DNA of 36,506 nt from CAYTLW01 sp964438735 (GTDB lineage Bacteria > Myxococcota_A > UBA9042). The stretch's first letter is position 1; each line of letters begins with the position of its first letter. The DNA lies in NCBI GenBank assembly GCA_964438735.1, contig CAYTLW010000077.1, positions 1 to 36,506 on the forward strand, written 5' to 3'. Position numbers and translations under genes: made by a program. Under the pieces are notes generated by a model, which did not search any database, was not told the origin of the DNA, and saw nothing but the letters and a program-made list of their open reading frames with translations. Positions 1-8,090 of this stretch are shown here, one piece after another.

Positions 1-3000
1 GGCGCCGGCCATGGGCCTGCAACGCCTCAAGGTCGACCGGGCGGAGCCGCACGCCAGCCGCCGCCAGCCGGGACGCCAGCCCAGGAGTGCTCTGCCCGGC
101 CGCGGCCAGCTTCTCGATGGCCGGACGATAGAGCGACAACTCCTGCCAGTAGCGCGCCTCGTTGGCGGCCAGCAGCCTCGCTCGCAGCTCGACGCGCCAC
201 CGCAGGGCCGGCACGTGACGTTCGCTGCCGTCGATCCACGGTCGATCGAACGCCCAGCCGCCTTGTGGGGCCGCGGCCATGGCGTCGGCCAGGTCGTGCC
301 AGCCGAAGGCCTGGATGTGGGCCCGCAGCAGGTCGCGATGGGCCTGCCGCAAAGCGACGACGGGCGCCAGTTGGACCTGCGAGCAGTCGGCCAGGTTGTA
401 GAGCGCCGTGGGCCCCCAGGGCAGCCGGGCGCCGCTGGTCGTCCGTGCTTCGGCGGCTGCGGCCAGGCGCCCTCCGGGGTCGCGCAGCAGCCGCCCGCGC
501 ACGTCGAGCAATCGGGTCAGGGCAGCGGCCAGCGGTGTGGCGATCGCGGCGCCCTGCACCGTCCACGTGGGCTGACCGGCAGCGGCATCCCAGGTCGACG
601 GCCAGGGCCAGGGCCAGCCCGGCATGGCCGCGGTGGGCGCGAAGTTCAGCCCGGTCCCCAGGGTCGAGCATTCGCGCCGGGCATGCTGTTCGAAGAGGAA
701 GGAGCTCAGGCATGCCTGCACCGCCGCCGAGGCCGCCGGGGCCAGGAAGAGCTTGTGCATGGGCAGGATCGGCAGGGTGGTCTTCTCATCGATCCTGGAC
801 AGGCGCAGAGGCGCCCAGACCTTACCCACCGCGCCGACGGCCAGCACCTCGTCACAACCCTGCCAGGCCGCGCGCAGGGCCTGCCGTGGGCTGCCATAGA
901 GCCACCACAGGCGCCGATGGTCGGCGTTCGAAGGCCGCTCCGGCAGGGCCAGGCGCACCCGGCGCACGTCGTCGATGGCGGCCAGGGTGCTCGGGTAGTG
1001 GCGCGCCAGCCATGCGCGCTGCTCTGCCGCCGGCGCGGCCAGCAGGTCGGCGTCTTGCAGCACGTCGTAGAAGTCGATGCACAGGCGCCGGGCATCGGGT
1101 CTTGGTTGGTGCTGCACCGTCTCGTTGTTCAAGTAGGCGCGCAGCACAACTCGTTCGGCCAGCGGACAATCGTCGAGGAAGGTACGCGGCTGCACGAAAT
1201 CCCGCTCATGGCCATGGGCGCCGCGCAGGATCATGCCCTGGTAGAAGAGCGGAATACGGGCCGACGGCAGGACCCGTGGCGCGCCGATGCGCGGTGCCTG
1301 CTGCGTCGCGCTCACCTCAGGGCCGTGGTCCAGGTAGGTGGAGATGGCCGCCGGTGGCGCCAGGACGGGACCATCGGGGGTGGCGACGACCAGCCGCGCC
1401 GGCGCCTCCAGGTCGGGTCGGGCCAGGTGCAGCACGCAGATGCGCACCGCGGCGGCACCCGGCCAGGGTCGATCGGGCACCGCCCGAAAGATGGTGAACG
1501 CGCCTTCCCGAACCACCAAGGGCACCAGGGTCGCGCGCCGGCTGCGCCCCTGGGCCAGGGTGTTGGGCGCCAGGGTCGCCGCCACCGCCGCCGTGGGCGC
1601 CAGCAGGTCGGCGTAGCGGAGCACAAAGAAGCCGGCCAGATCGGGGGTGCCGCCGGGCCGATCGCCGCGGCCCGTGTAGCGCGCCCGCAGCCAGTCGACC
1701 ATGGCCGGTCCGACGCGCGCGCCCAGGTCGCGATCGCCGATGAAGGGTGGGTTGGCGACGATGGCGTCGAAACCGCCGCGCGGGCCGCCAAACACAGCCG
1801 GAAAGGCCAGCTCCGGATGCAGCGGTCGCGGCGCCCGGCCGGCCACCAGGGGATCCTGGCGAGCGATTTGCACCACTGCGCGTTGCAGGGCCCCGACACG
1901 ACGAGCTGACCGTCCTCGCGTTGGCAAGAGCGCCTGCCAATTCGGCGTCTGATTCGGCTGGTCGGTCGGCTCGTTGTCCGGCTCGTCGGTCAGCTGGGAC
2001 TCGGCGGCGAGCACGTCCTGCTGGGCCACCGCCCACACGCGCCGCCACAGATCATGGTCGGCGTCGTTGCCCGGCCGCACCTTGCCCAGCCCCACCAGCA
2101 CCGCCAGGTCCAGCGGCCAGCGGGCCGGGGCCGCGGCATCGGCGGGGGCCAGAACGGTGGCTGCAGCGGTGGCATCCAGGTCCAGGCCCCGCACCAGCAC
2201 CGGCGCTGCGCTGGCGGCACCCAGGCCGACCAGGGCGTCACCGCAGCGGATGTGCCCGGCCAGGTCGCCCACCTTGGCCAGCGCCTGGGGCCGGGCGCGG
2301 GCGGCCAGCAGCCACAACGCTGCCTCGCCCACCGCCGCGGCGAGGGGATCGACGTCCACGCCAAACAAGCAGTGGCCGACCACGTCCGGCAGCACGGCCG
2401 CCATGGCTGCCCGCAGCTCCGCTCGCTCGCCCGGCGCCAGGCCAGCCTCGGGATCGGACTGCTGCAGCCGCTCGTAGGTCGCCGGCGGCCGACGACGGCC
2501 GAAGACGTCCAGCCAGGCGAGCTCGCGGGCCAGCTCCAGGGCGGCGCCAAGCAGGAAGTGACCGCCGCCCATGGCCGGATCGAGGACGCGCAGCGAGGTG
2601 ATTCGCTCCCGCGCCGCCGCCAGGTCGGTGCCGCACGCCTTCCAGATTGCCTCAAAGAGCACGCCCAGGGCCGGGCCGACCACCTCATCGACCAACGCCG
2701 GCGGCGTGTAGTGCACGCCCGCGTGGCGTCGCGCCGCACCGCCGGTCAGTTGCTGGTGCAGGTCGCCTGGGCGGCGCGCGTCTTCGATGATTTGTTCCAG
2801 CGCTGCCGGCGCGGTCTCCGGGTTCGGCGTCGCGCTGGATTCCAGTCCCTCGATGCCCAGCGCGGCCTCCAGGTCGGCGCACGCCGCCGTCCACGATGGC
2901 GACCCCGAGCCGTCCAGCCGCGTTGCGAGTTCCAGCCGCGTTGCGAGTTCCAGCCACGGGGCGACGCCGGCGCCAAGGTCGGCCAGCAGGTGGTCTCCGA

Positions 3001-3238
3001 ACAGGCGCAGTTCCACGCCATGTGCGGACCGGTCGAGCGACAGGCCAGCCACCGACAGGCCCGCCCGCTCGACCTGGTGGGCGACGACCCTGCGGCAGGC
3101 GATCACGGTCGCGGCCATTTGCAGGTCGCGTCGGTCCCCTTCGACGACGCCTGGCCCGGCCTCGGCCAGCGCCTCGACCACGCCCTCGAGCGCCGCCAGC
3201 GGCGGAATCGGGCGCCGAAGGGCGCGCTCAGTCCCCAT
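1..3238 (-). CDS. Type IIG/Eco57I-like DNA adenine methyltransferase (C-terminus beyond window)
   Basis: One continuous minus-strand frame starts at an ATG at 3238 and is still open at base 1, giving about 1079 visible residues. It contains HAGVHYTPP (about 171-179), the SAM-binding motif LDPAMGGGHFL (about 219-229), a second GVDVDPLAAA-type strand, and the catalytic motif NPPFIGD (496-502). This is the order seen in N6-adenine methyltransferases of the Eco57I/type IIG-IIL group. The segment after NPPF (NTLAQG, RAVPDRPWPG) and the long C-terminal half resemble the target-recognition part of those enzymes. No nuclease motif was recognised in the visible part; the PD-(D/E)XK domain, if present, would need to lie in the 100-residue N-terminus or beyond the edge. 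The start overlaps the end of arfB by 11 bases, suggesting coupled translation. An 18-base tandem duplication encodes ELATRL twice at about residues 97-108. Function as modification or restriction-modification enzyme is inferred from family. Confidence 0.85.
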   Translation of the reverse strand, partial: MGTERALRRPIPPLAALEGVVEALAEAGPGVVEGDRRDLQMAATVIACRRVVAHQVERAGLSVAGLSLDRSAHGVELRLFGDHLLADLGAGVAPWLELATRLELATRLDGSGSPSWTAACADLEAALGIEGLESSATPNPETAPAALEQIIEDARRPGDLHQQLTGGAARRHAGVHYTPPALVDEVVGPALGVLFEAIWKACGTDLAAARERITSLRVLDPAMGGGHFLLGAALELARELAWLDVFGRRRPPATYERLQQSDPEAGLAPGERAELRAAMAAVLPDVVGHCLFGVDVDPLAAAVGEAALWLLAARARPQALAKVGDLAGHIRCGDALVGLGAASAAPVLVRGLDLDATAAATVLAPADAAAPARWPLDLAVLVGLGKVRPGNDADHDLWRRVWAVAQQDVLAAESQLTDEPDNEPTDQPNQTPNWQALLPTRGRSARRVGALQRAVVQIARQDPLVAGRAPRPLHPELAFPAVFGGPRGGFDAIVANPPFIGDRDLGARVGPAMVDWLRARYTGRGDRPGGTPDLAGFFVLRYADLLAPTAAVAATLAPNTLAQGRSRRATLVPLVVREGAFTIFRAVPDRPWPGAAAVRICVLHLARPDLEAPARLVVATPDGPVLAPPAAISTYLDHGPEVSATQQAPRIGAPRVLPSARIPLFYQGMILRGAHGHERDFVQPRTFLDDCPLAERVVLRAYLNNETVQHQPRPDARRLCIDFYDVLQDADLLAAPAAEQRAWLARHYPSTLAAIDDVRRVRLALPERPSNADHRRLWWLYGSPRQALRAAWQGCDEVLAVGAVGKVWAPLRLSRIDEKTTLPILPMHKLFLAPAASAAVQACLSSFLFEQHARRECSTLGTGLNFAPTAAMPGWPWPWPSTWDAAAGQPTWTVQGAAIATPLAAALTRLLDVRGRLLRDPGGRLAAAAEARTTSGARLPWGPTALYNLADCSQVQLAPVVALRQAHRDLLRAHIQAFGWHDLADAMAAAPQGGWAFDRPWIDGSERHVPALRWRVELRARLLAANEARYWQELSLYRPAIEKLAAAGQSTPGLASRLAAAGVRLRPVDLEALQAHGRR
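2914..2950. repeat. 18-base tandem duplication inside the methyltransferase gene
   Basis: The unit CCAGCCGCGTTGCGAGTT occurs twice in a row, adding six residues (ELATRL repeated) without breaking the frame. It lies in the N-terminal region before the SAM-binding motif. A slippage or recent duplication event is the simplest reading. Confidence 0.8.
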
Positions 3239-3653
3239 CGACCTTGCCGCGCAGCTTCTTGACCTCGCCCCGCTTTCGCTTGGCCGCCAGGCGTCGTCGC
3301 TTGGAGCCCATGGTGGGCCGCGTGGCCTTGCGCTTCTTGGGCACCACCAGGGCCTGGGCGACCAGCTCGGCCAGGCGTTGCCGGGCGTCGGCCAGGTTGC
3401 GCTGCTGGCTGCGGGTGCGGGTGCTGCCGATACGAATTCGACCGCTGCTGTCCAGGCGCCGGCCGGCCAGGGGTCGCAGGCGGGCGATCACATCGCGGGA
3501 CAGGCCGCTCAGGGCCAGGTCCAGCACCAGCTCGACCCGGGTGGCCACCTTGTTGACGTTCTGGCCGCCGGGGCCCGAGGCGTGGCTGGCCGTCCAGGAC
3601 AGGGCCTCGGCGGGGATGGTGACGCGCTCGTTGATGGGCAGGTCGTCGATCAT
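3228..3653 (-). CDS. arfB: Peptidyl-tRNA hydrolase ArfB (YaeJ), ribosome rescue
   Basis: The 141-residue product matches ArfB, the release-factor-like protein that hydrolyses peptidyl-tRNA on ribosomes stalled on mRNAs lacking a stop codon. The catalytic GGQ motif is at 29-31 within SGPGGQNVNK, and the C-terminus is a long, Lys/Arg-rich tail (KKRKATRP ... KRGEVKKLRGK), which in ArfB enters the mRNA channel. Length is normal for the family. The start is the ATG at 3653 because homology begins at MIDDLPINERV; the frame stays open further upstream, but that part is antisense to the neighbouring dehydrogenase. The TGA stop overlaps the methyltransferase start, so these two genes probably share a transcript. 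Confidence 0.93.
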   Translation of the reverse strand: MIDDLPINERVTIPAEALSWTASHASGPGGQNVNKVATRVELVLDLALSGLSRDVIARLRPLAGRRLDSSGRIRIGSTRTRSQQRNLADARQRLAELVAQALVVPKKRKATRPTMGSKRRRLAAKRKRGEVKKLRGKVDGD

Positions 3654-3685
3654 GATCTCATCTTCAGCCTGCCAGCGGGCGGCGC

Positions 3686-4603
3686 TCAGCCGAAGTCGAA
3701 GCGCACGCCGGTGGTCTCCTCGCTGATCTCCCACAGTCGGGCGGCGTCCTCGACGTTGGTGGCCCGGGCCGAACCTTTGACCCGAACCGGCGGGCCGTTG
3801 AACTCGAACAGCCCCTTGGCGCCATAGTACTCGCCACCGGCGACATCCGGTGCCGTGGCCGCGCGCAGGGTCGGCAGACAGCCCTTTTCGGGCCGCATGG
3901 CCAGGAGCGGATTGAACACCGCGCCCGGCCCCCAGGTGCGCTGCAGGTCGGTGGAGGTGTAGCCGGGATGCGCGGCGACCGACATGGTGGAGGCGCCGGC
4001 GTTGGCCAGGCGGCGCTGCAGCTCGAAAGCGAAGAGCAGGTTGGCCAGCTTGCTCTGGCCGTAGGCCCCCCAGTTGCCGTAGCTGCGGCGCTCGTAGTGC
4101 AGGTCGTCGAAGTCCATCTTGCCGATGCGATGCATGCCGCTGGAGACGGTGACCACGCGCGAGCCAGAGACCCCGCGCAGGGCGGGCAACAGGCGACCGG
4201 TCAGCGCAAAGTGGCCGAAGTGGTTGGTGCCGATCTGCAGTTCCAGGCCCTGGCTGGTGGTGCCCCGGGGCGGGAACATGACGCCGGCGTTGTTGATCAG
4301 CAGGTCGAGTCGGGGCAGCTCCGCCAGCGCCTTGTCGGCGAATTCGGCTACGGTATCCAGGTCGGACAGGTCCAGTTGCATCAATTCGAGCTTCGCGTCG
4401 GCGTGTTCTTCCAGGATCTTCTCGACCGCCCCGCGCCCCTTGTCCAGGTTGCGACAAGCCAGCACCACCGTGGCGCCTCTGGCGGCCAGAGAACGCGCGG
4501 TCTGCCAGCCGATGCCCGTGTTGGCGCCGGTGACGATGGCGATACGACCGGTCTGGTCGGGGATGTCGTCATGGCCCCAGGGGCCGTTGCTGGTCTCGCT
4601 CAT
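3686..4603 (-). CDS. Short-chain dehydrogenase/reductase (retinol-dehydrogenase-like)
   Basis: A 305-residue classical SDR. It has the NAD(P)-binding TGANTGIG at 25-32, NNAG at 104-107, the catalytic Ser near 154-155, and YGQSK with Tyr181 and Lys185. The pattern around TNHFGHFALT and SKLANLLFAFEL resembles the retinol dehydrogenase/WWOX-like branch, which oxidises or reduces lipophilic alcohols and ketones. The actual substrate cannot be told from sequence. The start at MSETSNG is chosen because the preceding in-frame codons are antisense to the downstream gene and look non-coding. It lies 32 bases upstream of arfB on the same strand. Confidence 0.88.
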   Translation of the reverse strand: MSETSNGPWGHDDIPDQTGRIAIVTGANTGIGWQTARSLAARGATVVLACRNLDKGRGAVEKILEEHADAKLELMQLDLSDLDTVAEFADKALAELPRLDLLINNAGVMFPPRGTTSQGLELQIGTNHFGHFALTGRLLPALRGVSGSRVVTVSSGMHRIGKMDFDDLHYERRSYGNWGAYGQSKLANLLFAFELQRRLANAGASTMSVAAHPGYTSTDLQRTWGPGAVFNPLLAMRPEKGCLPTLRAATAPDVAGGEYYGAKGLFEFNGPPVRVKGSARATNVEDAARLWEISEETTGVRFDFG

Positions 4604-4691
4604 GGGTCTGTCGGGCCTCATAGCAGGAGTTGGAACACGTCGGGGGCCGGAGGCTAGCGAGGTTGGCCGAAGCCGGCAATTGTGTGGCGCT

Positions 4692-5605
4692 TCAGCGGGC
4701 GTCAACGAGCCTGCGGAGCAGCGTCGGCGTGTCGGTATAGATGGCATCCACGCCCAGCGCCAGCGCCCGATGTACATGGGCCGGCGCCTCGCCGCTGCTC
4801 CAGGTGCCGACCTTGCGGCCGGCGGCCCGAGCGAGGCGGACGTCGGCATGATCCAGGGTCAGGGCCGGCCAGAGCAGCCAGTCCACGCCCAGCTCGGCGG
4901 CCCGTTGCTCGCTGCCCGTGGCGGCCATGGGTGTGCAGCCGGCGCTGATCTCCATGCCCTCGTCGANNNNNNNNNNNNNNNNNNNNNNNNNNNNNNNNNN
5001 NNNNNNNNNNNNNNNNNNNNNNNNNNNNNNNNNNNNNNNNNNNNNNNNNNNNNNNNNNNNNNNNNNCTGCCCGTGGCGGCCATGGGTGTGCAGCCGGCGC
5101 TGATCTCCATGCCCTCGTCGAGCAGCAATTGCAGACCGAAGAGCGGGCGTTGTCCGGCCCCATCAACGGCAACGATGCCGGCGGCGATGGCGTCCGGATC
5201 GAAAGACGTGATGATCGCGCGGGCACCCAGCCCCCGCTGCTGCACCGCCTGCACCACTGCCGTGACCAGGGCCACGCGATTGCTCTGGGTGCCCTTGATC
5301 TCCAGGAAGAGCTTGTCGTAGCGCGCTTCCTCCACATCGAGGAATGCAGCCAGGGTCTCCGGGCTGCGCTCCTGGCAGGCGGCGTCGGCGTCGTGGGCCA
5401 TCACCAGGGTGCCATCGGCGTCCAGTTGCAGGTCCAGTTCGACCGCGTCGGCGCCCGCTTCAGCGGCGGCGAGCAGACCGACGACGCTGTTGTCGGGATG
5501 CTGACCCGGCAGTCCCCGATGGGCTACCACCAGGGGCGGGGTCGGCGCAGCGCAGCCGGCGACGACGAGCCACAGCAGGGCGAGGCTGGCCGGGCTACGG
5601 CCCAA
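4692..5605 (-). CDS. Glycerophosphodiester phosphodiesterase lipoprotein, interrupted by a false scaffold gap
   Basis: The N-terminus has a lipoprotein signal (LLWLVVAGC, lipid cysteine 18). It is followed by GDPD-fold motifs: HRG at 29-31, NS near 39-40, E56 and D58 in VELDLQLD, and HD at 71-72. The C-terminus keeps the usual GTWSSGE ... LGVDAIYTDTP ending. GDPDs hydrolyse glycerophosphodiesters to glycerol-3-phosphate and alcohol; the lipid anchor suggests a periplasmic or surface location. The gene is split by 100 N at 4967-5066. The 55 bases before and after the N run are identical, so the contigs overlap. Removing 155 bases puts both halves in one frame, giving about 252 residues, normal for the family. 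The start overlaps the upstream gene by 11 bases. Confidence 0.87.
4912..4966. repeat. Left copy of the 55-base contig-end overlap
   Basis: Identical to 5067-5121 and starting CTGCCCGTGGCGGCC. An overlap of exactly 55 bases would fit contig ends from a de Bruijn assembler run at k=55. It is an artefact, not a biological repeat. Confidence 0.9.
4967..5066. other. Scaffold gap of 100 N, probably not a real gap
   Basis: Exactly 100 N, a common default spacer for unknown gap size. The 55 bases to the left (4912-4966) and to the right (5067-5121) are identical. Collapsing them restores the reading frame of the phosphodiesterase gene, so no sequence needs to be missing here. Confidence 0.95.
5067..5121. 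repeat. Right copy of the 55-base contig-end overlap
   Basis: Identical to 4912-4966. Both copies encode the same peptide of the phosphodiesterase (EGMEISAGCTPMAATG), in different frames relative to each other because 155 is not a multiple of three. Confidence 0.9.
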
Positions 5606-6041
5606 AGGTCATCCCCAGGCCCACACCGGGCACAAAGAAGCTGGCGTCCACGGCGTCCACGGGTACGTCATGCCTGGCGCCGCCCTCCTGCGCCGAGGCG
5701 GCCAGGGGCCAGCGCACCACGGCCAACTCCGCCGAGACAAAGAAGCGCTCTCCCAGGGGCGCCCGCACAGCCAGCCGCAAGGTCAGCAGGTGCAAACGCA
5801 GGGACTCGTCACCGGCCGAGGTGAGGTCGAGTCCATAGAGGACGCCCACGTCCAGGTGACCGCGTCCGGTGGAGACAGAGACCTGCGGCCCCACTGTCAG
5901 CGTGCCGTAGTGGCCATGACCGGCGCCGGCGACCACACCCACCGGCCCGAGGCTCGCGCTGAACAGGGCCCCGGCGTTGTCGCCCAGCGGCCCGCCGAGC
6001 AGAAGCATGGCGGCGAACAGGGGGCTGACGATGGCGTCCAT
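5595..6041 (-). CDS. Small outer-membrane beta-barrel-like protein, function unknown
   Basis: A 148-residue product with a hydrophobic N-terminal segment (MDAIVSPLFAAMLLLGG) that could be a signal sequence. Alternating hydrophobic/polar strands follow (LTVGPQVSVSTG, LDVGVLYGLDLTS, LHLLTLRLAVRAPL, FFVSAELAVVRW), and the end is FVPGVGLGMTFGP. This strand pattern suggests a small beta-barrel or beta-rich envelope protein. I do not recognise a named family. Its stop (TAG) lies inside the start region of the phosphodiesterase lipoprotein, with 11 bases of overlap, so the two are probably co-transcribed and may both serve the envelope. Confidence 0.6.
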   Translation of the reverse strand: MDAIVSPLFAAMLLLGGPLGDNAGALFSASLGPVGVVAGAGHGHYGTLTVGPQVSVSTGRGHLDVGVLYGLDLTSAGDESLRLHLLTLRLAVRAPLGERFFVSAELAVVRWPLAASAQEGGARHDVPVDAVDASFFVPGVGLGMTFGP

Positions 6042-6225
6042 GGCGACAAGGTACGCGCAACGACCCCTCCGGCAAAGGGCGGGGCCGCAGATACCCGGCG
6101 ACGTGAGCCAGATGTCCGGCGTGGCCGATGTTCGACCATTTGCCTTGTGTCGGGGCTGCCGTTTGGTGACAATGTGCGTTCAGCAACTCAGGATCTTGTC
6201 GATTTCGTGCGATTTATCCTGCTGC
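6042..6225. promoter_or_regulatory. Divergent intergenic region between beta-barrel gene and response regulator
   Basis: The 184 bases separate two divergent starts, so promoters for both should lie here. A somewhat AT-richer stretch (GATTTCGTGCGATTTATCC, 6201-6219) precedes the response regulator. No clear -35/-10 pair or operator could be assigned. Confidence 0.35.
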
Positions 6226-6230
6226 AGGAG
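6226..6230 (+). promoter_or_regulatory. Ribosome binding site deciding the response-regulator start
   Basis: AGGAG lies 5 bases before the ATG at 6236 but only 2 bases before the ATG at 6233. The second of the two adjacent ATG codons is therefore the likelier start. Confidence 0.6.
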
Positions 6231-6235
6231 AGATG

Positions 6236-6895
6236 ATGTCTGTGGTGCGCGTGCTCATCGTCGACGACGAGCCCTTCTGCCGGGCGACCCTGCGCCGGGC
6301 GTTGCGTCGCGACCGCCAGATCCTCGTCGCCGGCGAGCTGGACGACGGCGCCGAGGTGGTGGCCACCGCCCGCCGGACCACCCCCGACGTGATCCTGCTC
6401 GACCTGTCCATGCCCAACGTCGACGGCGTCACAGCCACGCGGGCTGTGGCTGAAGCCGGCCTGAATGCGCGCGTGCTGGTGGTCTCCGGACACCTGGAGG
6501 CCGAGCGGGTCGGCAAGGCCCTGGCAGCCGGCGCAGTCGGCTACGTCAGCAAGGCCACTGGATTGCGGCGCCTGCCCGAGGCCGTGCGCCGGGTGGCCAA
6601 TGGCGAGCCCTGCACCGTGCTGGGTTTCGAGCCGAGCCACCTGCCGGCCCGGATTTCATCGCCGCCGTCGCGACCCGTGCGCAGAAAACGCGACAAAGAT
6701 CACCCCCTGAGCCCACGGGAGTTCACCGTCGCCGGCCTGGTGGTGGACGGCGCCGTCAATCGCGAGATCGCCGAGCAGCTGGGCCTGAGCATCAAGACCA
6801 TCGAGGGCTATCGAGCCCGGGCCATGGAGAAGCTGGGCGTGTCCAGTCGCGCCGGCCTGGTGGCGGCCATGAAGTGGCGCCGCCGGCGGAAGTAG
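6236..6895 (+). CDS. NarL/FixJ-family response regulator
   Basis: The 219-residue product has a receiver domain at 1-115 with acidic pair D10-D11, phospho-acceptor D56 in LLDLSMP, switch residue S84 and K106. A linker of about 40 residues rich in Pro/Arg leads to a LuxR-type HTH at about 158-215 (LSPREFTVAGLV, NREIAEQLGLSIKTIEGYRARAMEKLGV). Such proteins are phosphorylated by a histidine kinase and then bind promoters as dimers. No kinase gene is adjacent: the left neighbour is divergent and the right one convergent. It is thus an orphan regulator. It ends with TAG, showing that TAG is a working stop in this genome. Confidence 0.93.
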   Translation: MSVVRVLIVDDEPFCRATLRRALRRDRQILVAGELDDGAEVVATARRTTPDVILLDLSMPNVDGVTATRAVAEAGLNARVLVVSGHLEAERVGKALAAGAVGYVSKATGLRRLPEAVRRVANGEPCTVLGFEPSHLPARISSPPSRPVRRKRDKDHPLSPREFTVAGLVVDGAVNREIAEQLGLSIKTIEGYRARAMEKLGVSSRAGLVAAMKWRRRRK

Positions 6896-6927
6896 GCCAG
6901 CGCTCCCCACAACAACCACCCGCAGGC

Positions 6928-7950
6928 CTATACGTTTCGTCGCCTGAGTCGGGCGAAGAGTCGCTCGGCGTCCAGCCCCTGCCCCTGCGCCTCGGCCAGC
7001 ACCGCGTCCATCTGCTGGATCACCCGCGGCGTCTCCACCTCCTCGGGCGCCACCCGCCAGCCCAGCCGCCGGGCCAGGGCAAAGCGAACACGCGCCGGCT
7101 CGGGCAGGGCCAGCACAGCATCGCAGATGGCCAGCAGCCGCTCACGACTCGCCGGCAGGGGACCGCGCAACTCCATGAGCAGGTTGAGGCTGTGATCGCT
7201 CTCCAACTGGGTCTGCAGCCCCTCGGCGGCGGCCAGCATGCGGCGGATCTCGGCCACCAGGGCCAGCTCGCCGGGCATGGTCATCACCCCTTCGTCGACC
7301 AGCTCCGCCAGGGGCGTGCCGCGCACCACCGACGTGGTTCGCAGGCGCACGAAGTGAGGCTGAATCGCCACCAGGGCGGAGGCGGTGTCGTCGGCGTGGG
7401 CGTCCGATAGATCGACGCCGCCCAGGCCCGGCATCACGTACAGGGAGAGCTCGAAGCCCGCCTCCCTGGCCTTGCGTCCGGCGACGATCTGCTCCTGGCG
7501 CGTGGTGCCCTTGCGGATCCGAGTCAGCACCGCATCGCAGCCCGACTCCAGGCCCACATGCACCCGGTTCAGGCCCGCCTGCCGGATGCGCTGCAGGTCG
7601 GCCAGGGGCCGCTTGGCCAGGGTGCGCGAGCGGGCGTAGGTGGTGATGCGTTCCAGGCGCGGAAAGCGGGCGCGAACCGCCTCCAGGATGCGCACCAGGT
7701 CGTCAGCGGGCGTGATCAGCGGGTCGGCATCCTGCAGGAAGACGCTCCGAGCCCCAGCGCCGTGGGCCCGGGCGAGGTGATCGAGCTCGGCGATGACCTC
7801 GTCGGCGTCGCGCAGCGAGAAGCGGGCGCCCTTGTAGACCGGGCAGAAGGCGCACTTATTCCAGGGGCAGTTGCGGGACACACGCACCAGCACGCTGGCC
7901 GCTTCAGAGGGCGGGCGGATGGGGCCTTGTTCGACTCCGGGGGTCCACAT
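6928..7950 (-). CDS. Radical SAM protein with Cx4Cx2C cluster motif
   Basis: A 340-residue enzyme with cysteines 28, 33 and 36 in NCPWNKCAFCPVY. This Cx4Cx2C spacing differs from the classic Cx3Cx2C but is known in a branch of radical SAM proteins. These residues bind the [4Fe-4S] cluster that cleaves S-adenosylmethionine. Further core features are FLQDADPL, the TTYARSRTL strand, LNRVHVGLESGCD and LYVMPGLGG, as in the Elp3/HemN-like SPASM-free core. No extra B12-binding or SPASM domain is visible. Substrate is unknown. The ATG at 7950 has AGGAG upstream. It converges with the response regulator (32 bases between stops) and ends in TAG. Confidence 0.85.
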   Translation of the reverse strand: MWTPGVEQGPIRPPSEAASVLVRVSRNCPWNKCAFCPVYKGARFSLRDADEVIAELDHLARAHGAGARSVFLQDADPLITPADDLVRILEAVRARFPRLERITTYARSRTLAKRPLADLQRIRQAGLNRVHVGLESGCDAVLTRIRKGTTRQEQIVAGRKAREAGFELSLYVMPGLGGVDLSDAHADDTASALVAIQPHFVRLRTTSVVRGTPLAELVDEGVMTMPGELALVAEIRRMLAAAEGLQTQLESDHSLNLLMELRGPLPASRERLLAICDAVLALPEPARVRFALARRLGWRVAPEEVETPRVIQQMDAVLAEAQGQGLDAERLFARLRRRNV

Positions 7951-8090
7951 GTCGGCGGCGCTCCTGTGGTTGGCCAGGTTCGATCAGGATAGGCGCGTGA
8001 TCCCTGACATGTGGCGTCCTCAACTCAGCCAGGGGCTGACTTCGTGGGATGATTCGCGCCCCGATCGGATGACAGGCTGGGAGTTTGGGT

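Noticed and set aside
11..1909. Long open frame on the plus strand
   Set aside because: It is opposite the continuous minus-strand methyltransferase with NPPF and DPAMGGGHF motifs; its own translation is low-complexity Gln/Arg/Gly-rich, typical of shadow frames in GC-rich DNA.
4912..5121. Biological 55-base direct repeat around the N run
   Set aside because: Exact identity up to the N run and restored frame after collapsing point to an assembly artefact.
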